Of a DNA stretch of 38,749 nt, positions 25,056-33,934 are shown piece after piece. The notes under the pieces are model-generated. The model was not told where the DNA came from. It saw only the letters and a list, made by a program, of their open reading frames with translations, and did not search any database. The stretch lies in NCBI GenBank assembly GCA_016933835.1, contig JAFGAC010000219.1, forward strand, positions 1 to 38,749, in the 5' to 3' direction. Positions within the stretch are counted from its first letter, which is position 1, and each line of letters begins with the position of its first letter. The position numbers were made by a program, and so were the translations under genes. The stretch is from Clostridiales bacterium. GTDB lineage: Bacteria > Bacillota > Clostridia > Peptostreptococcales > Acidaminobacteraceae.

Positions 25056-26243
25056 ATGTCAAACGTGCATGAGTTAAATTACCTTAAAGAAAAGATTCAA
25101 GAATTGAAAGATCAAGGTGTTTATAGAAAATTACCTGTATTTGATGGAGCAAATGAGGCAATCATAAATTTAAATGGAGCAACGGTTATCAACTTGTCAT
25201 CAAATAACTACTTAGGTTTTGCAAATCACCCAAGACTTAAAGAAGCCGCTATAAAAGCGATTGAAAAGTATGGTGTAGGAGCTGGAGCTGTAAGGACAAT
25301 TGTCGGAAATATGGATATTCATGAAGAACTTGAGCGTCTTCTTGCAGAGTTTAAAAGAGAAGAAGCGGTTATGTTGTTTCAATCTGGATTCAATTGTAAT
25401 GCAGGGGCAATACAAGCAATCGCAGATAAAGGTGATTTAATTATTTCAGATGAATTGAATCATGCCAGTATTATCGATGGTGTAAAGTTATCTAAAGCTG
25501 ATAAAGCTGTTTTTAAACATAGCAATATGGACGATTTAGAAAGAATTTTAAAAGAGAAAAGAAAACAATACAGTAATGTGTTGATCATTACAGATGGTGT
25601 TTTCAGTATGGATGGTGATTTGGCAAAATTACCGGAAATAGTTGAATTAGCTGAATTGTACAGTTGCATGACTTATGTGGATGATGCCCATGGTAGCGGC
25701 GTTCTTGGTGAAAGTGGACGTGGAACTGTCGATCATTTTGGTTTGCATGGAAGAATTGATTTTTCTATTGGCACATTATCAAAAGCATTAGGGTCAATAG
25801 GCGGTTATGTTGCAGGAAGCAAGACAATGAAAGAATGGTTAAGTCACCGTGGAAGACCGATTCTTTTTAGCACAGCACTTCCGCCTGCTTCAGTCGGAGC
25901 GCTTATTGAAGCGGTGAATCTCCTTATGGAAACAACGGAATATACGGATAGACTATGGGATAATGCAAATTATTTTAAAGAAAAATTAGGAAAATTAGGG
26001 TTTAATACTGGGCATAGTGAAACACCTATCACTCCAGTAATTATTGGTGATGAAGCAAGAACTGTTGCTTTTTCAGGTAAACTTCTTGAAAATGGTGTTT
26101 TTGGATCAGCTATCGTATTTCCAACTGTTCCAAAAGGAACTGGAAGAATTCGTTGCATGGTGACAGCAGGTCATACAAAAGAGCAATTGGATCAAGCGGT
26201 AGATGCTTTTAAAAAAGTTGGTCAAGAAATGGGAATTATTTGA
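25056..26243 (+). CDS. kbl: Glycine C-acetyltransferase (2-amino-3-ketobutyrate CoA ligase)
   Basis: A 395-residue PLP enzyme of the alpha-oxoamine synthase family. It shows [81 protein letters not shown] and the Schiff-base lysine in GTLSKALGS (about residue 242). R and G residues near the C-terminal [11 protein letters not shown] are also conserved. It converts 2-amino-3-ketobutyrate and CoA to glycine and acetyl-CoA in threonine breakdown. Its usual partner, threonine dehydrogenase, is not adjacent. AAGGAGGA precedes ATG, in a 66-base gap after queG with a weak T-rich stretch. Confidence 0.93.
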   Translation: MSNVHELNYLKEKIQELKDQGVYRKLPVFDGANEAIINLNGATVINLSSNNYLGFANHPRLKEAAIKAIEKYGVGAGAVRTIVGNMDIHEELERLLAEFKREEAVMLFQSGFNCNAGAIQAIADKGDLIISDELNHASIIDGVKLSKADKAVFKHSNMDDLERILKEKRKQYSNVLIITDGVFSMDGDLAKLPEIVELAELYSCMTYVDDAHGSGVLGESGRGTVDHFGLHGRIDFSIGTLSKALGSIGGYVAGSKTMKEWLSHRGRPILFSTALPPASVGALIEAVNLLMETTEYTDRLWDNANYFKEKLGKLGFNTGHSETPITPVIIGDEARTVAFSGKLLENGVFGSAIVFPTVPKGTGRIRCMVTAGHTKEQLDQAVDAFKKVGQEMGII

Positions 26244-26244
26244 T

Positions 26245-26270
26245 AAAAAAAGAGCTTTGCTCTTTTTTTA
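26245..26270 (+). terminator. Rho-independent terminator after kbl
   Basis: AAAAAAAGAGC / GCTCTTTTTTT with a TTT loop, two bases after the kbl stop. Confidence 0.9.
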
Positions 26271-26332
26271 TTATTTTTAATGGTAATATAATAGTATAAT
26301 AATATTATATTCTATTAAATAAGGGTGATAAA

Positions 26333-27100
26333 ATGGATAAAGATTATTGGATAAACCTCCTAAAAGAAAATGAAATGGAAAATATGATGGTTTTGTCGAG
26401 TATTTTAAATCAAGAAAGTGTTGAACATATTTTTGACAACATTTCGGATGATACCATTATTGCTACTTATGATTTTGGGTTTGTTAAAAGAGGCAGTTTT
26501 TTTTCATCTGACCTGAATCATTCTATAAAAAATATTGCTCAGTGGCTACATATGCAGGGTGTGGAAGTAGAAACGACTTTTGACAATATGATTTTGTTGT
26601 ATTCTGCATTAGGAAATAAAAATATTCCAAGCCGCTATTATTTGTTGAGATATTCATGCAGAAAAGATGTAATGATAGACAAGCATCTAGATTATGAAAT
26701 AGTCGATCCTCTTTTAAAATATGCAGATTTTTTAAGAGAGGGAGTTGAAGATATTTATAAATTGAGTCGAAATGAGTTAAATCGACTTTTTAATAATAGT
26801 GCTTTCATAAAAGATATGAGCAAAGGAATTTATATTTTTAAAAAAGATGGAATTCCTGTTGGATATGTAATGGCAAAATATATTAGTGAAAACTTTGTAG
26901 AGATAAGCAATCTTTGGATAAAGAAGAATTATAGAGGAAAAGGGTATTCTAACGAAATTATTAAAACACTCATAAACATATATAAGGAAGTTGATAAATG
27001 TTTGCTGGTGACTGTAAAAAAAGATAATTTTGGATTGATTAGACTTTTTGAAGATGAAAATTTTGAATTAGTAAAAATTATGTCTAGAGAAAAATTGTAG
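26333..27100 (+). CDS. GNAT-family acetyltransferase with unassigned N-terminal domain
   Basis: A 255-residue protein. The last 100 residues form a GNAT fold: GIYIFKKDGIPVGYVMAKYI, FVEISNLWIKKNYRGKGYSN (acetyl-CoA loop R-G-K-G-Y) and VKKDNFGLIRLFEDENFELV. Residues 1-140 (with MMVLSSILNQESVEHIF, DDTIIATYDFGFVKRGSFF) match no fold I recognise; they may be a degenerate second GNAT-like domain or a substrate domain. The acceptor is unknown. The gene is flanked by terminators on both sides and so is transcribed alone. AAGGGTGAT precedes ATG. Confidence 0.78.
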   Translation: MDKDYWINLLKENEMENMMVLSSILNQESVEHIFDNISDDTIIATYDFGFVKRGSFFSSDLNHSIKNIAQWLHMQGVEVETTFDNMILLYSALGNKNIPSRYYLLRYSCRKDVMIDKHLDYEIVDPLLKYADFLREGVEDIYKLSRNELNRLFNNSAFIKDMSKGIYIFKKDGIPVGYVMAKYISENFVEISNLWIKKNYRGKGYSNEIIKTLINIYKEVDKCLLVTVKKDNFGLIRLFEDENFELVKIMSREKL

Positions 27101-27127
27101 TCAAGTACACTGACTGCTTTTTTTTTT
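27099..27127 (+). terminator. Rho-independent terminator after GNAT gene
   Basis: AGTCA (27099-27103, overlapping the stop) pairs with TGACT (27111-27115), followed by GC and ten T. Confidence 0.75.
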
Positions 27128-27144
27128 CTAAATTGGGAGTTCTT

Positions 27145-27153
27145 TGATATAAT
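27145..27153 (+). promoter_or_regulatory. Extended -10 promoter giving an apparently leaderless nth transcript
   Basis: TGATATAAT at 27145-27153 is an extended -10 box with perfect TATAAT. The normal start point seven bases past the box is 27160, the A of the nth ATG. There is no Shine-Dalgarno sequence between. The -35 region (TTTCTA, 17-base spacing) is weak, as expected for an extended -10 promoter. Confidence 0.55.
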
Positions 27154-27159
27154 ACATGT

Positions 27160-27786
27160 ATGGATAAAAATATGATGATTATTATTGAAAAATTGAATGG
27201 AATGTTTCCTGATGCTAAAGCAGAATTAGACTTTACATCACCCTTTGAATTGCTAATTGCGACAATTCTTTCAGCACAATGTACTGATATAAGGGTCAAT
27301 AAAATAACGAAGGTGCTTTTTAAATATGGAAATACACCTGAAAAAATGTTGGCGATGGGCCAGAATGAAATTAAGGAAATAATTAAATCCTGTGGCATGT
27401 TTAAAACAAAATCAAAATATCTTGTGGAGGTTTGTAAAAAGCTTATTGATCAATATGATTCAAAAGTGCCTGAAACGTTAGAAGATCTAATGAAACTAGA
27501 TGGTGTAGGCAGAAAAACAGCTAATGTTGTTGTGAGCAATGCTTTTGGAATTCAAGCTATTGCAGTTGATACGCATGTTTTTAGAGTTTCAAATAGATTG
27601 GGTATTGTAAATGGAAAAAATGTAGAAGAAACAGAAAAACAATTGATGGAAAAAGTTCCTGAAGAGTATTGGACTAAATTACATCATCAGTTGATTTTCC
27701 TTGGAAGAAGAGTATGTAAGGCAAGAAAGCCGCTATGTGAAGAATGTATATTGAAAACAGAATGCAAATTTTATAAAAATAAATAG
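27160..27786 (+). CDS. nth: Endonuclease III
   Basis: A 208-residue DNA glycosylase/AP lyase. The helix-hairpin-helix LMKLDGVGRKTANVVV carries the catalytic Lys, and VDTHVFRVSNRLG the catalytic Asp. The C-terminal 4Fe-4S loop is Cys-x6-Cys-x2-Cys-x5-Cys (CKARKPLCEECILKTEC). It removes oxidised pyrimidines. The start at 27160 aligns in length with the E. coli enzyme. It has no ribosome site and coincides with the predicted transcription start; ATG 27172 is a possible alternative with only a weak GGAT site. It heads the run nth-uppP-DUF362 and complements nfo at 23300. Confidence 0.95.
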   Translation: MDKNMMIIIEKLNGMFPDAKAELDFTSPFELLIATILSAQCTDIRVNKITKVLFKYGNTPEKMLAMGQNEIKEIIKSCGMFKTKSKYLVEVCKKLIDQYDSKVPETLEDLMKLDGVGRKTANVVVSNAFGIQAIAVDTHVFRVSNRLGIVNGKNVEETEKQLMEKVPEEYWTKLHHQLIFLGRRVCKARKPLCEECILKTECKFYKNK

Positions 27787-27801
27787 AATAGGGATGACAG
27801 A

Positions 27802-28584
27802 ATGATTTTAAAAGCGATAATACTTGGAATTATTGAAGGATTAACAGAATTTTTACCGATTTCATCAACTGGGCATTTAATAATTGCAAATAAATATTTG
27901 GACTTTACTGGTGAATTTTCAAATTTATTTTCAGTTGTTATTCAATCAGGAGCAATACTCGCTGTAATTTTGTATTTTAGAAGAAAAATTTTTCCGGAAA
28001 ATTTACATAAAGAGTCACTGATCAAATTCTATAAATTATGGTCAAGAGTGTTAATAGCAATTATACCGGCAGGTGTTTTAGGAATTATGTTCGATGATAA
28101 AATTGAAGCTTTGCTCTTTTCACCAAAGCCAGTTGCTGTCGCTTTGATAGTTGGTGCAATAGCTATTATTTTAGTTGAAAACAAAAAACTGCCAGTTGTT
28201 GTAAATGATGAACTTGAAATGACTTATTTAGATGCATTCATCGTTGGTGCATTTCAAACACTCGCATTGATACCTGGCATGTCAAGATCGGCATCAACAA
28301 TAATAGGAGGGAGAATAAAAGGATTTTCTAGAAAAGTGGCAGCAGAGTTTTCTTTCTTTTTAGCAATTCCTACTTTGCTAGGAGCTAGTTTGATTAAATT
28401 AGTAAAAACTGATATGCATATTACTTATAATGACTATATGCTTTTATTGGTTGGAACATTTGTATCATTTATTGTTGCATACATAGTTATTGCGGCATTT
28501 ATGAATTATATAAAAACAAGAGATTTTAAGGTATTTGCGTACTATAGAATTGTGTTAGGTATTATACTTTTAATAATCTTATAA
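27802..28584 (+). CDS. uppP: Undecaprenyl-diphosphatase UppP (BacA)
   Basis: A 260-residue membrane protein with about eight helices. The two active-site motifs are present: GIIEGLTEFLPISSTGHLII at the N terminus, and GMSRSASTIIGGRIKGFSR near residues 150-180. Glu, Ser and Arg of the phosphatase site are all there. It dephosphorylates undecaprenyl diphosphate to recycle the lipid carrier of peptidoglycan synthesis, and such enzymes give bacitracin resistance. It lies 15 bases after nth, with AGGGATGA upstream, and 13 bases before the DUF362 gene. Confidence 0.95.
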   Translation: MILKAIILGIIEGLTEFLPISSTGHLIIANKYLDFTGEFSNLFSVVIQSGAILAVILYFRRKIFPENLHKESLIKFYKLWSRVLIAIIPAGVLGIMFDDKIEALLFSPKPVAVALIVGAIAIILVENKKLPVVVNDELEMTYLDAFIVGAFQTLALIPGMSRSASTIIGGRIKGFSRKVAAEFSFFLAIPTLLGASLIKLVKTDMHITYNDYMLLLVGTFVSFIVAYIVIAAFMNYIKTRDFKVFAYYRIVLGIILLIIL

Positions 28585-28597
28585 GGGATGTGTAACA

Positions 28598-29749
28598 GTG
28601 GCAAAAGTATCTCTTCAAAAATGCGAAAGTTATGAGTTGAGTGAATTAAAAAAATCACTATTGATGAACATAGCAGATATGGGTGGCCTTGACGGCTATT
28701 TGATTCCTGGAGAAACAGTATTGTTGAAAGTAAATCTTTTAATGAAAAAATCACCAGAAGAAGCTACTACGACGCATCCTAATTTTGTCAAGGCTTTGGC
28801 AGAAATTCTTTCTGATTTTGGTGTGAAGGTCATTGTTGGAGATAGTCCAGGAGGACCTTTCAATATAAAATCCTTGAATGGCATTTATAAAGGATGTGGG
28901 TATGATATCATACCAGATGAAGAAAAAAAAATATTTCTCAATGAAAATATCAATCAAGTGACAGTTAAAAGAGATGACTTGTTTTTATTGAAAAGTCTTG
29001 AAGTAATAGAAATATTGCAAAAGGTTGATAAGGTTATATCTGTGTCAAAACTTAAGACACACGGAATGACTGTGTTTACAGGTGCAGTCAAAAATATGTT
29101 TGGCACAATTCCAGGGATATATAAAGCAGAGTATCATTTCAAAATGCCTAAAATTGAAGATTTTACCAATATGTTGGTTGATGTATGCATCAATGCGAAT
29201 CCTGTACTGTCTTTCATGGATGCAGTTGTAGGGATGGAAGGAGCAGGACCTTCATCAGGTGATCCAATTGATGTTGGGGCAGTGATAGTCTCTGATTCAC
29301 CATATCATCTTGATGTTGTTGCAACACAATTAGTGGGTATTAATCCAAAGGAAGTGCCTACAATCGAAAGATGTATTGAAAGAGGAATAGTTGACAATGA
29401 TTTTAGAGATGTTGAAATCATTGGATTAAATTTAACTGATTTTCCTGAAAGATCCATTAGAAGACCTAAGGTAGGTGGTGTAGGATTTGTCAAATGGAAT
29501 TTACCTGAATTCATTAAAAAACCATTGATTAATTTATTGAATCCTAAGCCGGTATTTGATTATGATATTTGTGTAAAATGTGGGGAATGTGAGAGAGCAT
29601 GTCCACCTGGTGCTATAGTTATAGATAAAGAAGGACCAAAAGTAAATTATGATATTTGCATTCGGTGTTTTTGTTGTCAAGAATTATGCCCGTATAAAGC
29701 TGTAGAAATATATAGAAATCCAATATTGTCTAGAATTATCAAATTATAA
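28598..29749 (+). CDS. DUF362 protein with C-terminal 2x[4Fe-4S] ferredoxin domain
   Basis: A 383-residue protein starting with GTG. Residues 1-300 are DUF362: VLLKVNLLMKKSPEEATTTH, VIVGDSPGGPFN, VISVSKLKTHGMTVFTGAVK, FMDAVVGMEGAGPSSGDPI. Residues about 320-372 hold two 4Fe-4S motifs, CVKCGECERACPPGAI and CIRCFCCQELCPYKAV. The fusion is widespread in strict anaerobes; its reaction is not established to my knowledge, and a role in redox or Fe-S handling is likely from the clusters. It follows uppP by 13 bases. The promoter of trmL overlaps its stop codon. Confidence 0.9.
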   Translation: MAKVSLQKCESYELSELKKSLLMNIADMGGLDGYLIPGETVLLKVNLLMKKSPEEATTTHPNFVKALAEILSDFGVKVIVGDSPGGPFNIKSLNGIYKGCGYDIIPDEEKKIFLNENINQVTVKRDDLFLLKSLEVIEILQKVDKVISVSKLKTHGMTVFTGAVKNMFGTIPGIYKAEYHFKMPKIEDFTNMLVDVCINANPVLSFMDAVVGMEGAGPSSGDPIDVGAVIVSDSPYHLDVVATQLVGINPKEVPTIERCIERGIVDNDFRDVEIIGLNLTDFPERSIRRPKVGGVGFVKWNLPEFIKKPLINLLNPKPVFDYDICVKCGECERACPPGAIVIDKEGPKVNYDICIRCFCCQELCPYKAVEIYRNPILSRIIKL

Positions 29750-29777
29750 TTGTAATTTGATAAAATCACACTATAAT
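29750..29777 (+). promoter_or_regulatory. Probable promoter of the trmL-nptA-degV-trxB run
   Basis: TTGTAA (29750-29755), 16 bases and TATAAT (29772-29777). Transcription would start near 29784, four bases before the G-rich ribosome site AGGGGGG (29788-29794). This shows that the upstream in-frame TTG at 29757 cannot be the trmL start from this promoter. Confidence 0.6.
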
Positions 29778-29801
29778 TATAAGAGTCAGGGGGGCGAAAA
29801 A

Positions 29802-30272
29802 ATAGCTGTTGAAATAGTATTATACCAACCAGAAATACCTCCAAACACAGGAAACATTGCTAGAACATGTGCGTTGACAGGTACAAAACTTCATTTAATC
29901 AAGCCTTTGGGATTTTCTATCGATAGCAAAGCGGTTAAAAGAGCCGGTTTAGACTACTGGCATTTGCTTGATTTGGAAGTACATGATTCATTGGATGATT
30001 TTTTAGTGAAATATGGAGATAAAAAAATTTATTTATCGACCACAAAAGCTACAAAGAACTATTCTGAAGTAGATTTTTCAGAAGACTGTTTAATTATATT
30101 TGGGAAGGAGACTGCTGGACTGCCTAGTAGTTTGCATGAGAATTATGACAAAAACAGATTTATAATACCGATGTTGGTTCATGAAGATGTAAGAAGTCTA
30201 AATTTGTCAAATTCAGTAGCCATTGTTTTATATGAAGCATTGAGGCAACAAAATTTTAAGCAATTATTGTAG
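29802..30272 (+). CDS. trmL: tRNA (cytidine(34)-2'-O)-methyltransferase TrmL, apparent ATA start
   Basis: A 156-residue SPOUT methyltransferase, the normal family length if it begins at ATA 29802: (M)AVEIVLYQPEIPPNTGNIAR. Motifs are IPPNTGNIARTCA near the N terminus, LIIFGKETAGLP (knot, SAM site) and IPMLVHEDVRSLNLSNSVAI. It methylates the wobble ribose of tRNA-Leu. AGGGGGG stands seven bases before the ATA, the ideal spacing. No ATG, GTG or TTG is in frame between the promoter at 29772 and the first conserved strand. Either AUA initiates here or an ATG has been misread. Confidence 0.9.
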   Translation: MAVEIVLYQPEIPPNTGNIARTCALTGTKLHLIKPLGFSIDSKAVKRAGLDYWHLLDLEVHDSLDDFLVKYGDKKIYLSTTKATKNYSEVDFSEDCLIIFGKETAGLPSSLHENYDKNRFIIPMLVHEDVRSLNLSNSVAIVLYEALRQQNFKQLL

Positions 30273-30280
30273 GAGGATTT

Positions 30281-31927
30281 ATGTCTAATTCAGAATTATT
30301 AATTATATTTATTTCGCTTATGGGCGGATTGGGATTATTCCTTTATGGAATGAATATCATGTCTGACGGTTTAGAAAAAGCAGCTGGAGATAGAATGAAA
30401 CATTTTATAGAAGTATTGACTAAAAACAGAGTGATGGGTGTTTTAGTGGGTACTTTGGTTACTGTTATTGTGCAGAGTTCAAGTGCCACAACAGTAATGG
30501 TTGTTGGTTTTGTAAATGCAGGCATAATGAATCTTACACAATCTGTAGGAATTATAATGGGTGCCAATATTGGTACGACAGTTACTGCCCAATTGGTTTC
30601 AATTAATTTGACTGCACTTGCACCGATAACAATTGCGACAGGTGTTGGACTTAAATACTTCAGTAAAAGCAGTAAGATAAAGAAATACGCCGAAATTTTA
30701 TTGGGTTTTGGTATTCTATTTCTTGGTATGGATCTTATGAAAGAGGCTGTGAAGCCATTAAGAGAAATACAGGCGTTTAAAGATCTTCTACTCAGCTTTG
30801 GAAGCGGTAGCGCCATGGATACTTTTTTAGGAATCTTAACAGGCTTTGGCATCACTGCCATAGTTCAAAGTTCTTCAGCTACAACAGGTATTTTAATCGC
30901 TCTGGCAAGTACTGGATTATTGCCAATAACATCAGCATTTCCGATACTTTTAGGAACTAATATGGGAACAACTGTTACAGCTATTTTATCGAGTTTGAGT
31001 GCGAATAAAACAGCCAAGAGAGCGGCAATTATTCATTTTCTATTTAACTTGATCGGTACAATTATTTTTGGTGTGTTCCTGTCAAAATTGACGATAAATT
31101 ATGTTTTGAGCATGTCCGATGATCCTGCTAGACAATTGGCAAATGCACATACTATGTTCAATGTTGTAAATACGTTGCTATTATTGCCATTTGCAGGAGT
31201 TTTAGTGTTTTTATCAAATAAAATTCTACCAGTTACAGAAGATGAGCTTATAAATGAAACTGGGATTAAATATCTTGATGACAGGATTTTGGAGACACCT
31301 TCAATTGCAATTGTACAAGTACTTAAAGAAGTGCTTCATATGGGCAATGTTGCCTTTAATTCATATTCATTTGCAATTGAATCACTCGTGACTCATGATG
31401 AAAGTAAAGCATTTGAAACATTCAAGCTTGAGAAAACAATCAATATGATGGAGAAAAAAATTGCTAGCTATTTGATTAAACTATCAAACAAAGAAGTATC
31501 ACTTAAGCAAAGGGAAGTAATCGACAGCTTATTCAGTACAATCAATGATATAGAACGAGTGGGTGACCATGCTGACAATTTAGCTGAGCTTGGAATTCAT
31601 AAATTTGAAAACAATCTCTTCTTTTCAGTAGTTGCAGTTGAAGAATTGCAACTGATGTCATCACGTGTTTCTAAATCATACACGCAAGCGCTGGATGCGC
31701 TTTCATCTGGTGACTACAGTATTGCCAGAAGAGTTATAGAGCGTGAAGGTGAAATAGACTTGATGGAAAGAAATTTTAGAAAAGAACATATTAAACGTCT
31801 TAATGAGGGCTTATGTTCTCCAGAAGCTGGAGTTATTTTCTTAGATATCATAAGCAACCTTGAGAGGATCGGAGATCATGCATCTAATATTGCATTGGCA
31901 GTATTGGATAATAATATAGAATCATAA
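30281..31927 (+). CDS. Na/phosphate cotransporter family protein with PhoU-like domain
   Basis: A 548-residue protein. Residues 1-320 contain about eight to nine helices and the two inverted NaPi-II repeats, each with the QSSSAT motif (about residues 64-69 and 195-200), and the GANIGTT/GTNMGTT loops. Residues 340-548 are soluble, helical and PhoU-like (FSTINDIERVGDHADNLAEL, DIISNLERIGDHASNIALAV). Members import phosphate with sodium; the PhoU-like tail probably regulates it. GGAGG precedes ATG eight bases after trmL. Confidence 0.92.
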   Translation: MSNSELLIIFISLMGGLGLFLYGMNIMSDGLEKAAGDRMKHFIEVLTKNRVMGVLVGTLVTVIVQSSSATTVMVVGFVNAGIMNLTQSVGIIMGANIGTTVTAQLVSINLTALAPITIATGVGLKYFSKSSKIKKYAEILLGFGILFLGMDLMKEAVKPLREIQAFKDLLLSFGSGSAMDTFLGILTGFGITAIVQSSSATTGILIALASTGLLPITSAFPILLGTNMGTTVTAILSSLSANKTAKRAAIIHFLFNLIGTIIFGVFLSKLTINYVLSMSDDPARQLANAHTMFNVVNTLLLLPFAGVLVFLSNKILPVTEDELINETGIKYLDDRILETPSIAIVQVLKEVLHMGNVAFNSYSFAIESLVTHDESKAFETFKLEKTINMMEKKIASYLIKLSNKEVSLKQREVIDSLFSTINDIERVGDHADNLAELGIHKFENNLFFSVVAVEELQLMSSRVSKSYTQALDALSSGDYSIARRVIEREGEIDLMERNFRKEHIKRLNEGLCSPEAGVIFLDIISNLERIGDHASNIALAVLDNNIES

Positions 31928-31941
31928 GAAGGGGTAATGAT

Positions 31942-32784
31942 ATGGCGATTAAAATTATAACAGACAGTACATCTGATATTCCTCAATATTTATTAGATCA
32001 ATATGATATAAGTATTGCACCGTTAACCGTGAATTTTTCGGAAGATAGTTTCAAGGATAATGGTATAGATTTACCTGGAGATGAGTTTTTTTTAAGATTG
32101 AAGTCTTCAACGGAACTTCCGACAACATCTCAAGTGAGTCCAGGTGAGTTTGTAACTCTTTTTGAAGAATATCTTTCTGATTACGATGAAATCATTTGTA
32201 TCAATTTATCATCAGATTTAAGTGGTACGTATAATGCGGCTGTACAAGCAAAAAATATTCTGAATTCTGATAAAATTCATATGATTGATTCTAGATTAGT
32301 TTCATTTGCTTTGGGAATGGTGGTTCTTAAATCGGCAAAAATGGCTAAGGAGAATAAAACTGTAGATGAAATTATCTCTTTTGCAAAAAAAGCCTATCTA
32401 GATCTTGAAAATATTTTTGTATTTGACACTCTTGAATATTTGTTAAAAGGAGGGAGATTGTCTAAAAAAGAAGCGTTTTTAGGTAATTTATTAAATATCA
32501 AGCCGATATTGACGATCATAGATGGCAATCTGAAATCAGTTGATAAAGTCAGAGGGAGAAAGAAAGCAATTAAATACGCAATTCAACAAATTAAAGAAGA
32601 TTATGAAAAAAATCCATTTTCTGAAATTGCAATATACGAAAGTTCTGATTCTGAAATGGCAGTTGAAATCAAGCAATTTATAGAAGAGGAATTGAAATCT
32701 GTAGAAATTTTCGAATCAAAAATAGGAATCGTTGTTGGAACACATGCAGGTCCTGGATGTGCTGCAATTAGTTATTTCAAGTAA
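31942..32784 (+). CDS. DegV-family fatty-acid-binding protein
   Basis: A 280-residue protein with two DegV domains. It shows IITDSTSDIPQYLLDQYDI at the N terminus, TSQVSPGEF, CINLSSDLSGTYNAAVQA, LEYLLKGGRLSKKEAFLGNL and the C-terminal IGIVVGTHAGPGCAAISYF. DegV/FakB proteins bind a fatty acid and present it to the kinase FakA for phosphorylation. No fakA is in the window, so a FakB role is inferred from family only. AAGGGGT precedes ATG; it sits between the phosphate transporter and trxB. Confidence 0.92.
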   Translation: MAIKIITDSTSDIPQYLLDQYDISIAPLTVNFSEDSFKDNGIDLPGDEFFLRLKSSTELPTTSQVSPGEFVTLFEEYLSDYDEIICINLSSDLSGTYNAAVQAKNILNSDKIHMIDSRLVSFALGMVVLKSAKMAKENKTVDEIISFAKKAYLDLENIFVFDTLEYLLKGGRLSKKEAFLGNLLNIKPILTIIDGNLKSVDKVRGRKKAIKYAIQQIKEDYEKNPFSEIAIYESSDSEMAVEIKQFIEEELKSVEIFESKIGIVVGTHAGPGCAAISYFK

Positions 32785-32798
32785 GGGGTTTAGAAGAA

Positions 32799-33743
32799 AT
32801 GAATGATAAAATATATGATGTAGTAGTAATAGGTGCTGGCCCAGCAGGTTTGTCAGCGGGGCTTTATGCAGCAAGAGCGAGAATGGATGTACTTATTCTT
32901 GAAAAAGAGAGAACAGGTGGCCAAATAGTAACAACTGAAGAGGTTGCAAATTATCCTGGTGCTATTGAAGATGAGACAGGTCCTAGTTTAATAGCAAGAA
33001 TGACTAAACAAGTTAAAAACTTTGGGGCTCAAATTATTACAGATGATGTGATAGATGTTGATTTCACTCAAAATATAAAAATTTTAACAGGTGAAAAAAA
33101 TACATATAAAACGAAAACGGTAATAATAGCAACGGGCGCAAAGGGAAGACTTCTAGATGTACCAGGCGAAAAAGAACTAACAGGTAGAGGCGTTTCATAT
33201 TGCGCTACTTGTGATGGTGACTTTTTCTCAGATTTGGAGATTTTTGCAATAGGTGGTGGAGATACAGCGCTTGAGGAGTCGCTGTTTTTAACTAAATTTG
33301 CTAAAAAAGTAACAGTTGTCCACAGAAGAGATAAGTTTAGAGCGGCAAAATCTATTGTTGAAAAAGCTGAAAAAAATAGTAAAATAGATTTTATGATGAA
33401 TAAAAAAGTCACTAAGATAATTGGTGAAGGTGTTGTTGAAGGCATTGTTTTTGAAGATACAGTGACTGGTGATATTACAACTTATATGGCGAATGATGAA
33501 GATATGACTTTTGGAATTTTTGTTTTTGCCGGATATATTCCTCAAACGGAAATATTCAAGAATCACATTAATCTTGACAGTAGAGGATATGTACTGACGA
33601 ATGATTCAATGATGACAAATATTCCTGGAGTTTTTGCAGCAGGGGACTTGAGACAAAAGACACTTCGACAAGTAGTTACTGCTGTTTCAGATGGAGCAAT
33701 CGCTGCAGTTGAAAGCGAAAAATTTATCGAAGAAAATTATTAA
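32799..33743 (+). CDS. trxB: Thioredoxin reductase
   Basis: A 314-residue flavoprotein. The FAD-binding motif is VIGAGPAGLSAGLYAARARM, and the redox-active disulfide is C135-A-T-C138 in YCATCDGDFF. The NAD(P)H motif is IGGGDTALEES followed by VTVVHRRDKFRA, and the second FAD block is GVFAAGDLRQKTLRQVVTAV. The HRRDKFRA segment is the usual NADPH-phosphate contact. It reduces thioredoxin and similar proteins. AAGGGG lies before ATG; last gene of the run started by trmL. Confidence 0.95.
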   Translation: MNDKIYDVVVIGAGPAGLSAGLYAARARMDVLILEKERTGGQIVTTEEVANYPGAIEDETGPSLIARMTKQVKNFGAQIITDDVIDVDFTQNIKILTGEKNTYKTKTVIIATGAKGRLLDVPGEKELTGRGVSYCATCDGDFFSDLEIFAIGGGDTALEESLFLTKFAKKVTVVHRRDKFRAAKSIVEKAEKNSKIDFMMNKKVTKIIGEGVVEGIVFEDTVTGDITTYMANDEDMTFGIFVFAGYIPQTEIFKNHINLDSRGYVLTNDSMMTNIPGVFAAGDLRQKTLRQVVTAVSDGAIAAVESEKFIEENY

Positions 33744-33762
33744 AAATTGTTATATGTAAAAT

Positions 33763-33808
33763 TTCTTGGGGTATTAAGTATCAGAGTATTTAATTCTCCC
33801 TATAAGAA
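33763..33808 (+). other. Nested inverted repeats between trxB and bmp gene
   Basis: TTCTT/AAGAA, GGG/CCC and ATTAA/TTAAT are nested symmetrically between 33763 and 33808. No T-run follows, so this may be a weak terminator of trxB or a processed hairpin. The rest of the 191-base gap holds the promoter at 33843 and nothing else that I can see. Confidence 0.35.
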
Positions 33809-33842
33809 AGTAGAATATTTTATAAATATTTTACAAACAAAT

Positions 33843-33870
33843 TTGATGTAATGTGTGTTATTATTATAGA
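33843..33870 (+). promoter_or_regulatory. Possible promoter of the BMP transporter operon
   Basis: TTGATG (33843-33848), 16 bases and TATAGA (33865-33870). Each box matches only four of six consensus bases. The leader would be about 58 bases. Confidence 0.4.
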
Positions 33871-33934
33871 GCACTTTACATATAAAATCGGGCGGTACAT
33901 AAATAAAAGCTCGTAATTAAAAGGAGGAAACATA

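Noticed and set aside
29757-29801. TTG start at 29757 for trmL
   Set aside because: It lies upstream of the predicted -10 box and would add 15 residues not found in the family; the G-rich ribosome site lies downstream of it.
33744-33934. Purine riboswitch before the nucleoside transporter
   Set aside because: The gap lacks the three-way junction consensus of purine aptamers; only nested A/T-rich repeats and a weak promoter are visible.
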